Origin: Brassicibacter mesophilus
GTDB lineage: Bacteria; Bacillota; Clostridia; Tissierellales; Proteiniboraceae
Reading direction: 5' to 3'
Assembly: GCF_050433385.1 (NCBI RefSeq)
Contig: NZ_JBNPXI010000005.1
Location: 131,225 to 195,224 of the forward strand
Length of the DNA stretch: 64,000 nt
The translations under genes were made by a program, and so were the position numbers. Positions 17,038 to 24,962 of the stretch are shown piece by piece; position 1 is the first letter of the stretch, and every line of letters begins with the position of its first letter. A model generated the notes under the pieces. The model did no database searches. It saw nothing but the letters and a program-made list of their open reading frames with translations, and was not told where the DNA came from.

Positions 17038-17149
17038 ATGGTAAAATTCACTTGATGTAAAAATATTGGGATTATTTAGTGTATAATAGGAATTAATATA
17101 ATGTATTATGGATGCAAATACAGTAGCTTATATGCAATGAGGTGATATT

Positions 17150-17773
17150 TTGAATATAGACTATATACTTAGTACATTTAAAGATAGAGAAGGCAAGCCT
17201 ATGGGGATAAAGCAATCATATTCTGTGCTTCTTCCACTTGTACTTATAGATGGTGAATGGCATATATTATTCGAGGTAAGAGCTAATACCCTAGATACTC
17301 AGCCTGGTGAGATATCATTTCCAGGAGGTGCAGTAGAAGAACAGGAAGTTCCTAGAGATGCAGCAATACGAGAAACACATGAGGAATTAAATATAGAGCT
17401 TGATAAGGTTAGAACGATAGGCGAGCTAGATTACTTATTTTCTCCATACAATATGATGATATATGGATATGTAGGTATGTTAGAAAACATAGATTTGGAC
17501 AGTATAAACTTCAATAAACAAGAAGTTGCCCACATATTCACAGTTCCAGTAAAGTTTTTTGTGGATAACGATCCATTACTTTATCATGTTAGTTTAGAAG
17601 TAAGTGAAGATGATAAATTTCCATATCATTTAATACCAGACGGAAAAGATTATAAATGGAGAAGCGCTAAAAATCCTGTATTTTTTTATTTATACAATGA
17701 ACATATCATATGGGGATTAACAGCAAGGTTTATAAAGAATTTTGTGGATATATTAAAAAGTAATGCAAAATAA
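17150..17773 (+). CDS. Nudix hydrolase, CoA pyrophosphatase type
   Basis: 207 residues. The Nudix box is visible as GGAVEEQEVPRDAAIRETHE (about 63-82) followed by ELNI, with the REThEE core for metal binding. It is preceded by PGEISFPGG, the extra motif (UPF0035) typical of the YeaB/NUDT7 group, which hydrolyses CoA and acyl-CoA. TTG at 17150 follows GAGGTGATATT and is the likely start. The neighbour downstream is a small zinc-ribbon membrane protein with no known link. The CoA preference is inferred from the motif, not shown. Confidence 0.88.
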   Translation: MNIDYILSTFKDREGKPMGIKQSYSVLLPLVLIDGEWHILFEVRANTLDTQPGEISFPGGAVEEQEVPRDAAIRETHEELNIELDKVRTIGELDYLFSPYNMMIYGYVGMLENIDLDSINFNKQEVAHIFTVPVKFFVDNDPLLYHVSLEVSEDDKFPYHLIPDGKDYKWRSAKNPVFFYLYNEHIIWGLTARFIKNFVDILKSNAK

Positions 17774-17858
17774 AAGAAAGATTTTACTTGTAGAGAATAG
17801 AATAAATAATAGAAAAGATGAATTATTGATTCGGTAATTTATATTTAAGGAGGTAGTT

Positions 17859-18149
17859 ATGGGGGAATTATTATTTGTTATATTATTTTACATAGTTGCA
17901 TTATATATCATATATTGGGTAATTAAAGGTGCTATAGATAACTCAAAACTTGCTAAGGATATAAAGGAAATACGGAAATTATTGAGCATGCAATATTCAA
18001 AAACACCTACAGAGAGTCAAGATACATATGAAGAAGAAATTGTATTACCAGAGGACCTTACAGAGGAATGTCCGGCATGTCATGAAAAGATTTCTCCCAC
18101 ATACAAGAAATGTCCATCTTGCGGTCTTACATTAATTATTGATGAATAA
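17859..18149 (+). CDS. Small membrane protein with C-terminal zinc ribbon
   Basis: 96 residues. One membrane helix at the N-terminus (about 4-24), a charged helix (about 30-45), an acidic linker, and a zinc ribbon CPACHEKISPTYKKCPSCG (about 72-90) with two CxxC pairs. It starts at ATG 17859 after AAGGAGGTAGTT. The architecture is common in Firmicutes without a defined function; the ribbon would be cytoplasmic or extracellular depending on topology. A role as a membrane-tethered adaptor is only a guess. Confidence 0.8.
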   Translation: MGELLFVILFYIVALYIIYWVIKGAIDNSKLAKDIKEIRKLLSMQYSKTPTESQDTYEEEIVLPEDLTEECPACHEKISPTYKKCPSCGLTLIIDE

Positions 18150-18168
18150 TAGAGAATATAAAAAAACA

Positions 18169-18199
18169 AAAGCCAGAATTCTTATTGAATTCTGGCTTT
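18169..18199. terminator. Bidirectional terminator
   Basis: Perfect 13-bp stem AAAGCCAGAATTC / GAATTCTGGCTTT with loop TTATT, flanked by A and T runs. It serves the zinc-ribbon gene and the converging MATE gene. Confidence 0.9.
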
Positions 18200-18237
18200 A
18201 AACACAATTGATCAATTATAAATCCATTTACTTTATA

Positions 18238-19596
18238 CTAAGCTTGTGTTTCCCTATGTTTCATTTCTAGGTGTCTTAGTTCATATAGAAGAAATAGTCC
18301 TGTTATTATTGATGAAATCACATCCGCTGTTGGGCCAGCCATCCATACACCATTTAATCCAAAGAACCTTGGAAGAATTAATATGGCAGGAATTAAAACT
18401 AATACCTGTCTTGATAAACTTAGAAACATTGCATGCTTCGGCTTTCCAACAGCTTGGAAATAGTTAGAGCTTACTATTTGAAAACCAATGATAGGAAGCA
18501 TAACTAAGAAAATTCGCATACCATTAGCCCCTAGTTCTATCAGTTCTTTGTCTTTTCTATTGAACAAGCTAACAAGCTGTTCTGGGAATATTCTTGTAAA
18601 TACAAAACCAATTAGTACTATTGTTGTAGCAGCCAATATAGCAAGCTTTAGAGCTTTCTTCACTCTATCATACTTTTTAGCTCCGTAGTTATATCCAATG
18701 ATTGGCTGAGCTCCTTGATTTATACCAAATAAAGGCATAAGGATCATCATAGTAACGCTATTGATTATTCCATAAGCGGATATTGCTAAGTCTCCTCCAT
18801 ATGTAAGAAGACTGTTATTTATTAATGCAGTTATACCACTAGCAGCAACTTGCATCGCAAATGGTGCAGAACCAATTGCTAATATCTTACCTACTATCTG
18901 AGGCTGTAACTTAATGTTCTTCTTATGAATCTTAAGAGAGCTTTTGCCACCAAAGAAATAATGTAAGACCCAAACAGCTGATACTGCCTGTGATATTATT
19001 GTAGCAGTAGCTGCCCCTTTAATTCCCATTTTAAATACAATAATAAATATTGGGTCTAATATTGTATTAAGTATTGCACCTATTAACATTGTAGTCATAG
19101 CAATCTTAGGATTACCTTCAGCGCGAATAAAGTTGTTCATACCAAACCCTACTGCTTGAAAAACAGCACCAAATAGAATAATACTTAAGTATTGTCTTGA
19201 ATAAGGTAATACATTAGGACTTGCACCAAAAACCTTAAGTAGTGGATTTAAGAAGATCAAGCCTAATACAGAAATAACTAATGAAATGATAATAAGCAAT
19301 ACCATACCATTAGCCAATATGACTTCTGCTTCATCCTTATTACCTTCACCTAAACGTATAGATATTAAGGATGTTGCTCCTATACCAACAAGCATTGAAA
19401 AAGCCATTAAAATGATCATAATAGGGAAAGAAACAGTTATTCCTGCTATCCCTAAAGAATCAACAAAGTTGCCTATAAATATTCTATCTACAATGTTATA
19501 GAGTGCGTTTACTATCATACCTACTATAGCAGGTATAGAGAATTTAAGTAGTAGTTTACCGACTCTTTCTTCACCTAATAATTTTGAACGATCCAT
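18238..19596 (-). CDS. MATE-family multidrug efflux transporter (MepA-like)
   Basis: 452 residues with 12 predicted membrane helices in two MatE repeats. The N-terminus LLLKFSIPAIVGMIVNALYN with DRIFIGN is the typical MepA-group start, and the second half has FGINQGAQPIIGYNYGA. Such proteins expel cationic drugs using Na+ or H+ gradients. The gene is 9 bp downstream of a MarR-family gene on the same strand, the arrangement of Staphylococcus mepRA, so it is probably repressed by that regulator and induced by its substrates. It starts at ATG 19596 with an RBS GGAGGG inside the gap. Confidence 0.93.
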   Translation of the reverse strand: MDRSKLLGEERVGKLLLKFSIPAIVGMIVNALYNIVDRIFIGNFVDSLGIAGITVSFPIMIILMAFSMLVGIGATSLISIRLGEGNKDEAEVILANGMVLLIIISLVISVLGLIFLNPLLKVFGASPNVLPYSRQYLSIILFGAVFQAVGFGMNNFIRAEGNPKIAMTTMLIGAILNTILDPIFIIVFKMGIKGAATATIISQAVSAVWVLHYFFGGKSSLKIHKKNIKLQPQIVGKILAIGSAPFAMQVAASGITALINNSLLTYGGDLAISAYGIINSVTMMILMPLFGINQGAQPIIGYNYGAKKYDRVKKALKLAILAATTIVLIGFVFTRIFPEQLVSLFNRKDKELIELGANGMRIFLVMLPIIGFQIVSSNYFQAVGKPKHAMFLSLSRQVLVLIPAILILPRFFGLNGVWMAGPTADVISSIITGLFLLYELRHLEMKHRETQA

Positions 19597-19605
19597 ATTT
19601 CCCTC

Positions 19606-20049
19606 CTATATCTTCTTCATAGTATTTACTACTTGCTTTAAACTATAAGCAAAATCTTCAATCTCTTTTTCAGATAATTTATCAAAAAGATTTATTAAGT
19701 TTTGTTCGAATTCTAGATTCCTTAACTTCAAGTATTCCTTACCCTGTGATGTTAAATGCAATAAAGTTTTTCTTCTGTCACTAGGATCAATTTCCCTTTC
19801 TACTAGATTCATTTTCTCTAAGGAATCTATCAATGTTGTCAGGCTTCCTTTGCGCAAATCTAGATATTTACCTAGTTTAGATGGTGTTATCTTGTTATGG
19901 CGGCCAATTAGCATTATTGCTTTATTCTGGTTTTTATTACACTTGTTATCTTCATTATGCTTATGAAAAACAGGACCAAGCTTTTGATGAAATAAGGGAA
20001 AGAATTCAAAAAAAAGATTGTTTATTTGCTTTAGATTTTGTTCTTTCAA
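19606..20049 (-). CDS. MarR-family transcriptional regulator of the MATE pump
   Basis: 147 residues of winged-helix MarR type. The recognition region is ITPSKLGKYLDLRKGSLTTL (about 74-93), followed by the wing DPSDRRKTLLHLTSQG (about 103-118) with the family motif DxRDRRxxxxxLT. The N-terminal CNKNQNKA is similar to MepR-like repressors. The start is probably TTG at 20049, preceded by AGGTG; no in-frame ATG lies upstream. It shares a transcript with the MATE gene and a palindromic operator lies 20 bp upstream of its start, so autorepression is likely. Confidence 0.9.
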   Translation of the reverse strand: MKEQNLKQINNLFFEFFPLFHQKLGPVFHKHNEDNKCNKNQNKAIMLIGRHNKITPSKLGKYLDLRKGSLTTLIDSLEKMNLVEREIDPSDRRKTLLHLTSQGKEYLKLRNLEFEQNLINLFDKLSEKEIEDFAYSLKQVVNTMKKI

Positions 20050-20069
20050 AAAGATTCACCTACTTATAA

Positions 20070-20112
20070 AAAAATAGTTAGAATTCTTACTATTAGAATT
20101 CTAACTATTTTT
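20070..20112 (-). promoter_or_regulatory. Palindromic double operator of the MarR/MATE operon
   Basis: Arms 20070-20086 and 20096-20112 are a perfect 17-bp inverted repeat around TTACTATTA. Each arm contains a smaller palindrome centred on GAATTC (TTAGAATTCTTA at 20079-20090 and TTAGAATTCTAA at 20093-20104), 15 bp apart. This looks like two adjacent MarR dimer sites over the promoter of the minus-strand operon. Confidence 0.65.
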
Positions 20113-20353
20113 AAGGATAAAGTCAATAGCTTATAATAATATTACAAAAAAGTTAAAGAAGTATTTTGATTCTTTAACTTTTAATTTATTAAAAATATCT
20201 TATTAAGAAAAATAAAGGGTTTAAAATTAACAGGATTATATTATATAGTGAAAAAGAGATATATATACATAATTAACAATATTATTAGCAAATGTTATAA
20301 TTATGGTAAAATCAATAAAAAAATAACAAGCTAAAAATGAGCAAAGGCAGTAA
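20113..20353. other. AT-rich intergenic stretch with one hairpin
   Basis: Between the MarR operator and the next reading frame I see one inverted repeat, AAAAAGTTAAAGAA (20147-20160) / TTCTTTAACTTTT (20170-20182). It could be a weak terminator. No gene is apparent in the rest. Confidence 0.4.
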
Positions 20354-20485
20354 ATGGTCATCCTAACCATTTACATGGATCCTCAAAATGGTAAATATTA
20401 TTGGAAAATTTATACATCATTTATGGGAAGTTATAATAGTGATCATATCTGGAAAGATGGTATTTATAAATTCATCGAATATTAG
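20354..20485 (+). CDS. Small ORF or gene remnant upstream of the secreted protein gene
   Basis: An open frame from ATG 20354 (a second ATG at 20375) to TAG 20483-20485 gives 43 or 36 residues. The part after residue 8 is rich in Tyr, Trp, Asp and Gly (YYWKIYTSFMGSYNSDHIW) and reads like a real protein C-terminus, not random AT-rich translation. No ribosome site precedes either ATG. The stop codon overlaps the ribosome site of the next gene. It may be the tail of a decayed gene or a short coupled ORF. An inverted repeat (20350-20358 / 20366-20374) overlaps its start. Confidence 0.3.
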   Translation: MVILTIYMDPQNGKYYWKIYTSFMGSYNSDHIWKDGIYKFIEY

Positions 20486-20496
20486 GAGGTGGAGAA

Positions 20497-21300
20497 GTGA
20501 AGAAATCAAGTGTTTTTTTGAGTATATTATTAGTTTTATTCTTTTGTTTCAATACATATGGACAATCTCAATACAATGTTCCCGAAGAAGTTTTAGATGC
20601 TGCAGAAAAGGGAATTGAGTTTGCTAAAACAAGAATATCAAGTAATCCAGAAGCTTGGGGGTTTGACAATATAGAAGAAGTCAATAACTTAACTTTAGGA
20701 GAAGCAATGAAAGTTTATTATGTAGATTTAGAAAAACTAATGAAATCAAAAAATGAAGATTTACTAACATTGACTAATGAACCTAATGTATGGGAATTTA
20801 CTACTTATTCTAATTATACACCCAAAATATTGTTGACTATTGGCTATGAAGATGGTGAATATCGTGTAACATGTTTTGGTGGTGATTGTAGTGATTTACA
20901 TACTACCTTAAGTGCAGCGGAAGAGTTTAAAAAGCTAAAAGAAAATACTAATCCTTCCGTATTGGTAAAAGCAGGTTTTGATTCGTATATTATAACTACA
21001 ATTAATAATGATGAGTTTTGTTTTGAAGTAGAGGAAAACGATAATTCAAGAAGTGCTAATAATAGCTCTAATAATCCTAAAAGTTCAAAACAAGTTATAG
21101 ATTTTCTGAAATATAAGCAAGCAAATGGTTCAGGAGGCAATGCTTATGGAAGTGGTTTTAGCACATCACAATATAAAATGGAAAGAAATAATTCATATAT
21201 AACTATAGTGTTTTGTATCATATGTACATTTATAGTGATAATAGGTGGTTATAGTCTTGTCAAGAAGTACAAATCATCAAGAAAAAGAGTCAAGGATTAA
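20497..21300 (+). CDS. Exported protein with C-terminal membrane anchor, function unknown
   Basis: 267 residues starting at GTG 20497 after the strong site AGGAGGTGGAGAA. The N-terminus KKSSVFLSILLVLFFCFNTYG is a signal peptide. The mature domain (about 25-175) has a repeating Trp/Tyr-rich beta pattern (EVNNLTLGEAMKVYYVDLEK, then a GYEDGEYRVTCFGGD stretch). A Ser/Asn/Gly-rich linker (about 180-230) leads to a membrane helix (about 233-254) and a basic tail, so the protein is held on the outer face of the membrane. I do not recognise the family. Genes around it give no clue. Confidence 0.75.
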   Translation: MKKSSVFLSILLVLFFCFNTYGQSQYNVPEEVLDAAEKGIEFAKTRISSNPEAWGFDNIEEVNNLTLGEAMKVYYVDLEKLMKSKNEDLLTLTNEPNVWEFTTYSNYTPKILLTIGYEDGEYRVTCFGGDCSDLHTTLSAAEEFKKLKENTNPSVLVKAGFDSYIITTINNDEFCFEVEENDNSRSANNSSNNPKSSKQVIDFLKYKQANGSGGNAYGSGFSTSQYKMERNNSYITIVFCIICTFIVIIGGYSLVKKYKSSRKRVKD

Positions 21301-21309
21301 CTAAGACTA

Positions 21310-21438
21310 AAATTCAGGTGGAGTTTATAACTCCATCTGCTATCTGAATGCTAAGGCGTGTTATCTAGGAGCTATGCAATTTCTTACTCCCACCTGTAGA
21401 GGAGGGATTATTGAAATTGTAAGCTATCAGATAAAGCA
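21310..21438 (+). ncRNA. Candidate structured RNA or structured 3' UTR
   Basis: The 180 bp after the secreted-protein gene fold into several nested stems. ATTCAG (21312-21317) pairs with CTGAAT (21345-21350), closing an inner GTGGAGT/ACTCCAT hairpin. CAATTTC pairs with GAAATTG around 21378-21420, with CTCCC/GAGGG inside. TATCTGA pairs with TCAGATA, which gives an alternative to the first stem. The segment is richer in G and C than its flanks, ends in a strong terminator and contains no good ORF. It does not match any riboswitch class I know. Whether it is transcribed separately cannot be seen. Confidence 0.35.
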
Positions 21439-21472
21439 AGGGAATGAAGCTATTACTTCCACCCTTGCTTTT
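21439..21472 (+). terminator. Intrinsic terminator
   Basis: AGCAAGGG ... CCCTTGCT stem with an inner GAAG/CTTC pair and a T6 tail. It ends the transcript of the secreted-protein gene or the candidate RNA. Confidence 0.8.
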
Positions 21473-21572
21473 TTATATAGATAATCAATTTCAATTTTCG
21501 ATGTTGATTATCTATATGTTTTTCTTAAAATAATTATATGCTACTTTTTTCAAAATATCTAGTTAACCTTAT

Positions 21573-22799
21573 CTATACTAACTTCACTAGATGATAAACT
21601 TTTTTACCTTTTTTTATGATTAGCTGATTATTATCAAAATCATTCAAAGTGATAACTGCACTTGGGTCTTCAACACGGTTATTTTGAACATGCACTCCAC
21701 CTTGGGTGATAAGTCTTCTAGCTTCTCCGTTTGACTTTGTAAGCCCAACTTCAGTTAAAAGATTTAAGATGCCTATTCCTTCTGCAAATTTAGCTTTTGC
21801 TAATTCAGTTGTAGGCATAGAGTCTAGATCACCACCATTACCAAAGAGTGCTTGTGAAGCCTCTTCTGCTTTTTTAGCTTCTTCTTCACCATGGATAAGC
21901 TTAGTTACTTCAAAAGCTAATACTTTTTTAGCTTCATTGATTTCAGCTCCTTCAAGAGCAGAAAGCCTTCTAACCTCATCCATTGGTATGAATGTCAGTA
22001 ATCTTAAGCATTTATCAACATCAGCATCATCAACGTTTCTCCAGTATTGATAGAACTCATAAGGTGAAGTTTTCTCAGGATCTAACCATAATGCTCCTTT
22101 AGCAGTTTTACCCATTTTATTGCCTTCACTATTTGTAAGAAGAGTACATGTCATAGCATATGATTGCTTTCCTGCTTTTCTTCTTACTAGTTCCATTCCT
22201 GCAATCATGTTAGACCACTGGTCATTTCCGCCTAATTGCATTGTACATCCGTATTTTTCATTTAGCACGAAAAAGTCATATCCTTGCATTAACATGTAGT
22301 TAAATTCTAAGAAAGATAGTCCTTTTTCTAATCTTTGCTTAAAGCATTCTGCAGTTAACATTCTGTTTACTGAGAAATGACTTCCTACTTCTCTTAAAAA
22401 GTCTACATAGTTTAAATCCAACAGCCAATCCGCATTGTTTACTAATAATGCTTTATCGTCACTAAAATCAATTAATTTTTCTAACTGTTTTTTAATACAG
22501 CTTACATTATGTTCTATATCTTCTGTTGTGAGCATTTGTCTCATATCAGTTCTTCCTGATGGATCACCAATCATTGCAGTTCCTCCACCAACTAAAGCGA
22601 TAGGTCTATGACCACCTCTTTGCATATGAGACATAAACATCATAGCAATAAAATGCCCTACATGTAAGCTATCTGCAGTAGGGTCGAAGCCTATATAGAA
22701 CGTAACAGGTTCTTTACCTAAAAGCTCTCTGATTTCTTCTTCATGAGTCATTTGCGCAATATATCCTCTTTCTTGTAATACATCAAATACATTTGTCAT
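21573..22799 (-). CDS. tyrS: Tyrosyl-tRNA synthetase
   Basis: 408 residues, class I synthetase. It has FDPTADSLHVGHF (HIGH motif as HVGH, about 38-50), GGTAMIGDPSGR, QGYDFFVLNEKYGCTMQLGG, GNDQWSNMIAG, and KMGKT as the KMSKS loop (about 228-232). A C-terminal S4-like RNA-binding domain (about 345-405; TKSNGEARRLITQGGVHVQN) follows. It charges tRNA-Tyr. The gene is preceded on its strand by a T-box leader whose specifier is a Tyr codon, so expression should rise when tRNA-Tyr is uncharged. The RBS TAGGAGG precedes ATG 22799. Confidence 0.97.
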   Translation of the reverse strand: MTNVFDVLQERGYIAQMTHEEEIRELLGKEPVTFYIGFDPTADSLHVGHFIAMMFMSHMQRGGHRPIALVGGGTAMIGDPSGRTDMRQMLTTEDIEHNVSCIKKQLEKLIDFSDDKALLVNNADWLLDLNYVDFLREVGSHFSVNRMLTAECFKQRLEKGLSFLEFNYMLMQGYDFFVLNEKYGCTMQLGGNDQWSNMIAGMELVRRKAGKQSYAMTCTLLTNSEGNKMGKTAKGALWLDPEKTSPYEFYQYWRNVDDADVDKCLRLLTFIPMDEVRRLSALEGAEINEAKKVLAFEVTKLIHGEEEAKKAEEASQALFGNGGDLDSMPTTELAKAKFAEGIGILNLLTEVGLTKSNGEARRLITQGGVHVQNNRVEDPSAVITLNDFDNNQLIIKKGKKVYHLVKLV

Positions 22800-22863
22800 A
22801 ATAATACCTCCTAATATTTATATTACTTTTCATTTATTTAGTTCAATAATAAACGCGCTTTTA

Positions 22864-23095
22864 AATAAAAAAAGGGCCTATCATCCTTGTAAGGACGAGA
22901 AGACCCGTGGTACCACCTTAATTCGCATCTAACAGATGCCTTTAATTCACGTAACGTGTGATATACGCAATGTTTTACATCGAAACTCCAGAGTGTAATT
23001 CGTAGCTTTAAGTACTGTAAGCTTTTCACCAACCAGCTTACTCTCTATATTGTAACCATAAAGCACTACTAATTCCTTCATAGTCTTTACTATTT
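22864..23095 (-). promoter_or_regulatory. T-box leader of tyrS, Tyr specifier
   Basis: On the minus strand the leader has the T-box signature AAGGTGGTACCACGGG (complement of 22905-22920), the stem I elements AGAGAG and GGTTGGTGAAA, and the specifier loop segment GAATTACACTCTGGAG. The codon TAC (complement of 22995-22997) is tyrosine. A terminator follows (complement of about 22867-22906, T-run at 22867-22873), competing with the antiterminator formed by the T-box. Uncharged tRNA-Tyr should allow read-through into tyrS. Confidence 0.93.
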
Positions 23096-23117
23096 GTATG
23101 ATTTGACATACATATTA

Positions 23118-23141
23118 TTATATGTAATCATCACTTGTCAA
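23118..23141 (-). promoter_or_regulatory. Promoter of the tyrS T-box transcript
   Basis: On the minus strand TTGACA (complement of 23136-23141) is followed by a run of overlapping AT-rich -10 candidates (TAATAT at 18 bp, ATAATA at 17 bp). The start lies just before the T-box stem I. Confidence 0.6.
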
Positions 23142-23173
23142 GTGTTTTTATGGCTAAATAGGCTTCAAATTTT

Positions 23174-23548
23174 CTAATTAAAACTTATTTCCTGTTTGTT
23201 TTCCCATAATCCATGTATGTTACAGTATACAAGAGCATATATGAAACCAGGCTTATCTAAAATCACATTTGTTAAGCCTACAGGCTCAGTGAATACTCCA
23301 TTTTCTCCATGGGAAGAAAAGTCAAAGGATGCTATTTCAACAGGAAATTTACTATTTTCGCTGAAGGAGAATACTTTTAGCCATTTGATATGGTGCTCGA
23401 GAGTGTTTGGATGCTTTATCTCATCGCCAACAGATATTTTTATTTCGAACTCTTCTCCAGACTTTATTTTTTTGGGAAGATGGATTATAGGGACATGTTT
23501 TTCACCTTTCCAATCACCTGTTTGTAAAAGTTGACCTAAACTTTGCAT
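23174..23548 (-). CDS. Class II superoxide reductase (neelaredoxin), copy 1
   Basis: 124 residues, only the active-site domain; the N-terminal desulforedoxin Fe-Cys4 domain of two-iron desulfoferrodoxins is absent. The Fe(His4Cys) site is visible as GEKHVP (His18), HPNTLEHHIKW and YCNIHGLW. It reduces superoxide to H2O2 without making O2, with electrons from rubredoxin, in anaerobes. A paralogue lies about 900 bp away beyond deoD on the same strand. The RBS TAGGAGGTTAAACT lies upstream of ATG 23548. Confidence 0.93.
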   Translation of the reverse strand: MQSLGQLLQTGDWKGEKHVPIIHLPKKIKSGEEFEIKISVGDEIKHPNTLEHHIKWLKVFSFSENSKFPVEIASFDFSSHGENGVFTEPVGLTNVILDKPGFIYALVYCNIHGLWENKQEISFN

Positions 23549-23681
23549 AGTTTAACCTCCTATAAGTAATAATTTAAATATAGTATTTCCTATAATATGC
23601 TAAAAGATTATTGTGTTTTATTGATTTCAAAAATATACTAATGATATACTTTTGATACAAAGAAATTGAAGGAGGACTAAG

Positions 23682-24386
23682 ATGAGTATACATATAGGTG
23701 CAAAAAAAGGAGAAATAGCAGATAAGGTACTGTTACCTGGTGATCCACTTAGAGCAAAGTATATAGCAGAGAATTTTTTAAAAAATGTTAATTGTTATAA
23801 TGAAGTAAGAGGAATGTATGGATTTACAGGGGACTATAAAGATAAAAAAGTATCTGTACAAGGTACAGGAATGGGGATACCTTCTATATCTATCTATATT
23901 AATGAACTGATTACAGAATACGATACGAAAAATCTGATAAGAATTGGAACTTGTGGCTCGATACAAGAGGATATAAAAATAAGAGATGTAGTATTAGCCA
24001 TGAGTGCATCAACAAACTCAGGTGCAAATAGAATGAGATTCAATGGATTAAGTTATGCTCCAACAGCAAGCTTTGAATTATTACATAAAGCATATAATAC
24101 TTCTAAAAGCAGAGGAATAGATGTAAAGGTAGGTAATATACTAACTAGTGATTTATTCTATGAAGATGATGCAGATTCATGGAAGATGTGGGCAAAATAT
24201 AGAGCATTAGTTGTAGAAATGGAGACAGCAGAGTTATATACAGTAGCTGCAAAATACAATGTCAATGCATTAGCAATACTAACGGTTAGTGATAATATAA
24301 TCACTCATGAAAAAACTACTGCTCAGGAGCGTCAAGAAACCTTTAATCAGATGATAGAAATAGCTTTAGAATCGATAGTAGAATAG
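23682..24386 (+). CDS. deoD: Purine nucleoside phosphorylase, DeoD type
   Basis: 234 residues, the hexameric DeoD type. SIHIGAKKGEIADKVLLPGD (about 2-21), MYGFTGDYKDKKVSVQGTGMG, RIGTCGSI (about 87-94), VEMETAEL (about 178-185) and ILTVSDNI with the catalytic Asp (SDN). It phosphorolyses purine (deoxy)nucleosides for salvage. The RBS GGAGGAC precedes ATG 23682. The gene is inserted between two minus-strand superoxide reductase genes, so it has its own promoter; a bidirectional terminator follows. Confidence 0.96.
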   Translation: MSIHIGAKKGEIADKVLLPGDPLRAKYIAENFLKNVNCYNEVRGMYGFTGDYKDKKVSVQGTGMGIPSISIYINELITEYDTKNLIRIGTCGSIQEDIKIRDVVLAMSASTNSGANRMRFNGLSYAPTASFELLHKAYNTSKSRGIDVKVGNILTSDLFYEDDADSWKMWAKYRALVVEMETAELYTVAAKYNVNALAILTVSDNIITHEKTTAQERQETFNQMIEIALESIVE

Positions 24387-24397
24387 TTTTAATAAAT

Positions 24398-24431
24398 AAA
24401 ATGAGAATTCTTGTTCAAGAATTCTCATTTT
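24398..24431. terminator. Bidirectional terminator between deoD and superoxide reductase 2
   Basis: Perfect 16-bp inverted repeat with a 2-base centre (24398-24413 / 24416-24431), starting AAAATGAGAATTC and ending in TTTT. Confidence 0.9.
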
Positions 24432-24441
24432 GTGAAATATG

Positions 24442-24816
24442 CTATTCAACGTCTATGTTCTTGTTTCCTTCCCATAGTCCATGAATGTTACAATAGCTTA
24501 AAGCATATATAGTTCCTGGTTTGTTTACTTTAATTTTTGTCACTGCAATAGGTTCATTTAATAATTCTGCTTCACCATGAGCAGTAAAGTTATAGGTTCC
24601 TATTTCAACTGGGAATTTTGCATCTTGAGGATGGAAAAATACCTTTATCCATGATATATGATGCTCAAGTGTATTTGGATGCTTTATCTCTTCTCCAACT
24701 AAAACCTTAATTTCTACTTCTTCTCCTGCTTTCACCTTGTCAGGTGTATGAATTGCAGGAACATGTTTTTCACCTTTCCAATCTCCAGACTGTAAGAATT
24801 GTGCTAATGATTTCAT
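24442..24816 (-). CDS. Class II superoxide reductase (neelaredoxin), copy 2
   Basis: 124 residues, the same length as copy 1 and clearly homologous over the whole chain, with more than half of the residues identical by eye. It keeps GDWKGEKHVP, EEIKHPNTLEHHISWIKVF and YCNIHGLWEG, so the Fe(His4Cys) site is complete. The two genes flank deoD and are read in the same direction, suggesting a tandem duplication that was later separated by, or occurred around, deoD. Both probably scavenge superoxide; separate regulation or electron donors could explain keeping both. The RBS GGAGGG precedes ATG 24816. Confidence 0.93.
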   Translation of the reverse strand: MKSLAQFLQSGDWKGEKHVPAIHTPDKVKAGEEVEIKVLVGEEIKHPNTLEHHISWIKVFFHPQDAKFPVEIGTYNFTAHGEAELLNEPIAVTKIKVNKPGTIYALSYCNIHGLWEGNKNIDVE

Positions 24817-24962
24817 ATTTCTATTCCCTCCAATTATATTTTCTTAATATCTATATACCCAAACAAAATTAAATAACACAAAAAGGAAAAATAAATTTTA
24901 GTAAAAGTGTTCACTTTTTGTTAGAATATATGTAAACATTGATACTAGGAGAGAGATAAAAC

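Noticed and set aside
20388..20618. A 76-codon frame overlapping the start of the secreted-protein gene
   Set aside because: It lacks a ribosome site and runs out of frame through the signal peptide of the better-supported gene; the overlapping shorter frame 20354-20485 looks more protein-like.
22838..23032. A 64-codon minus-strand frame upstream of tyrS
   Set aside because: It lies wholly within the T-box leader and is explained by it.
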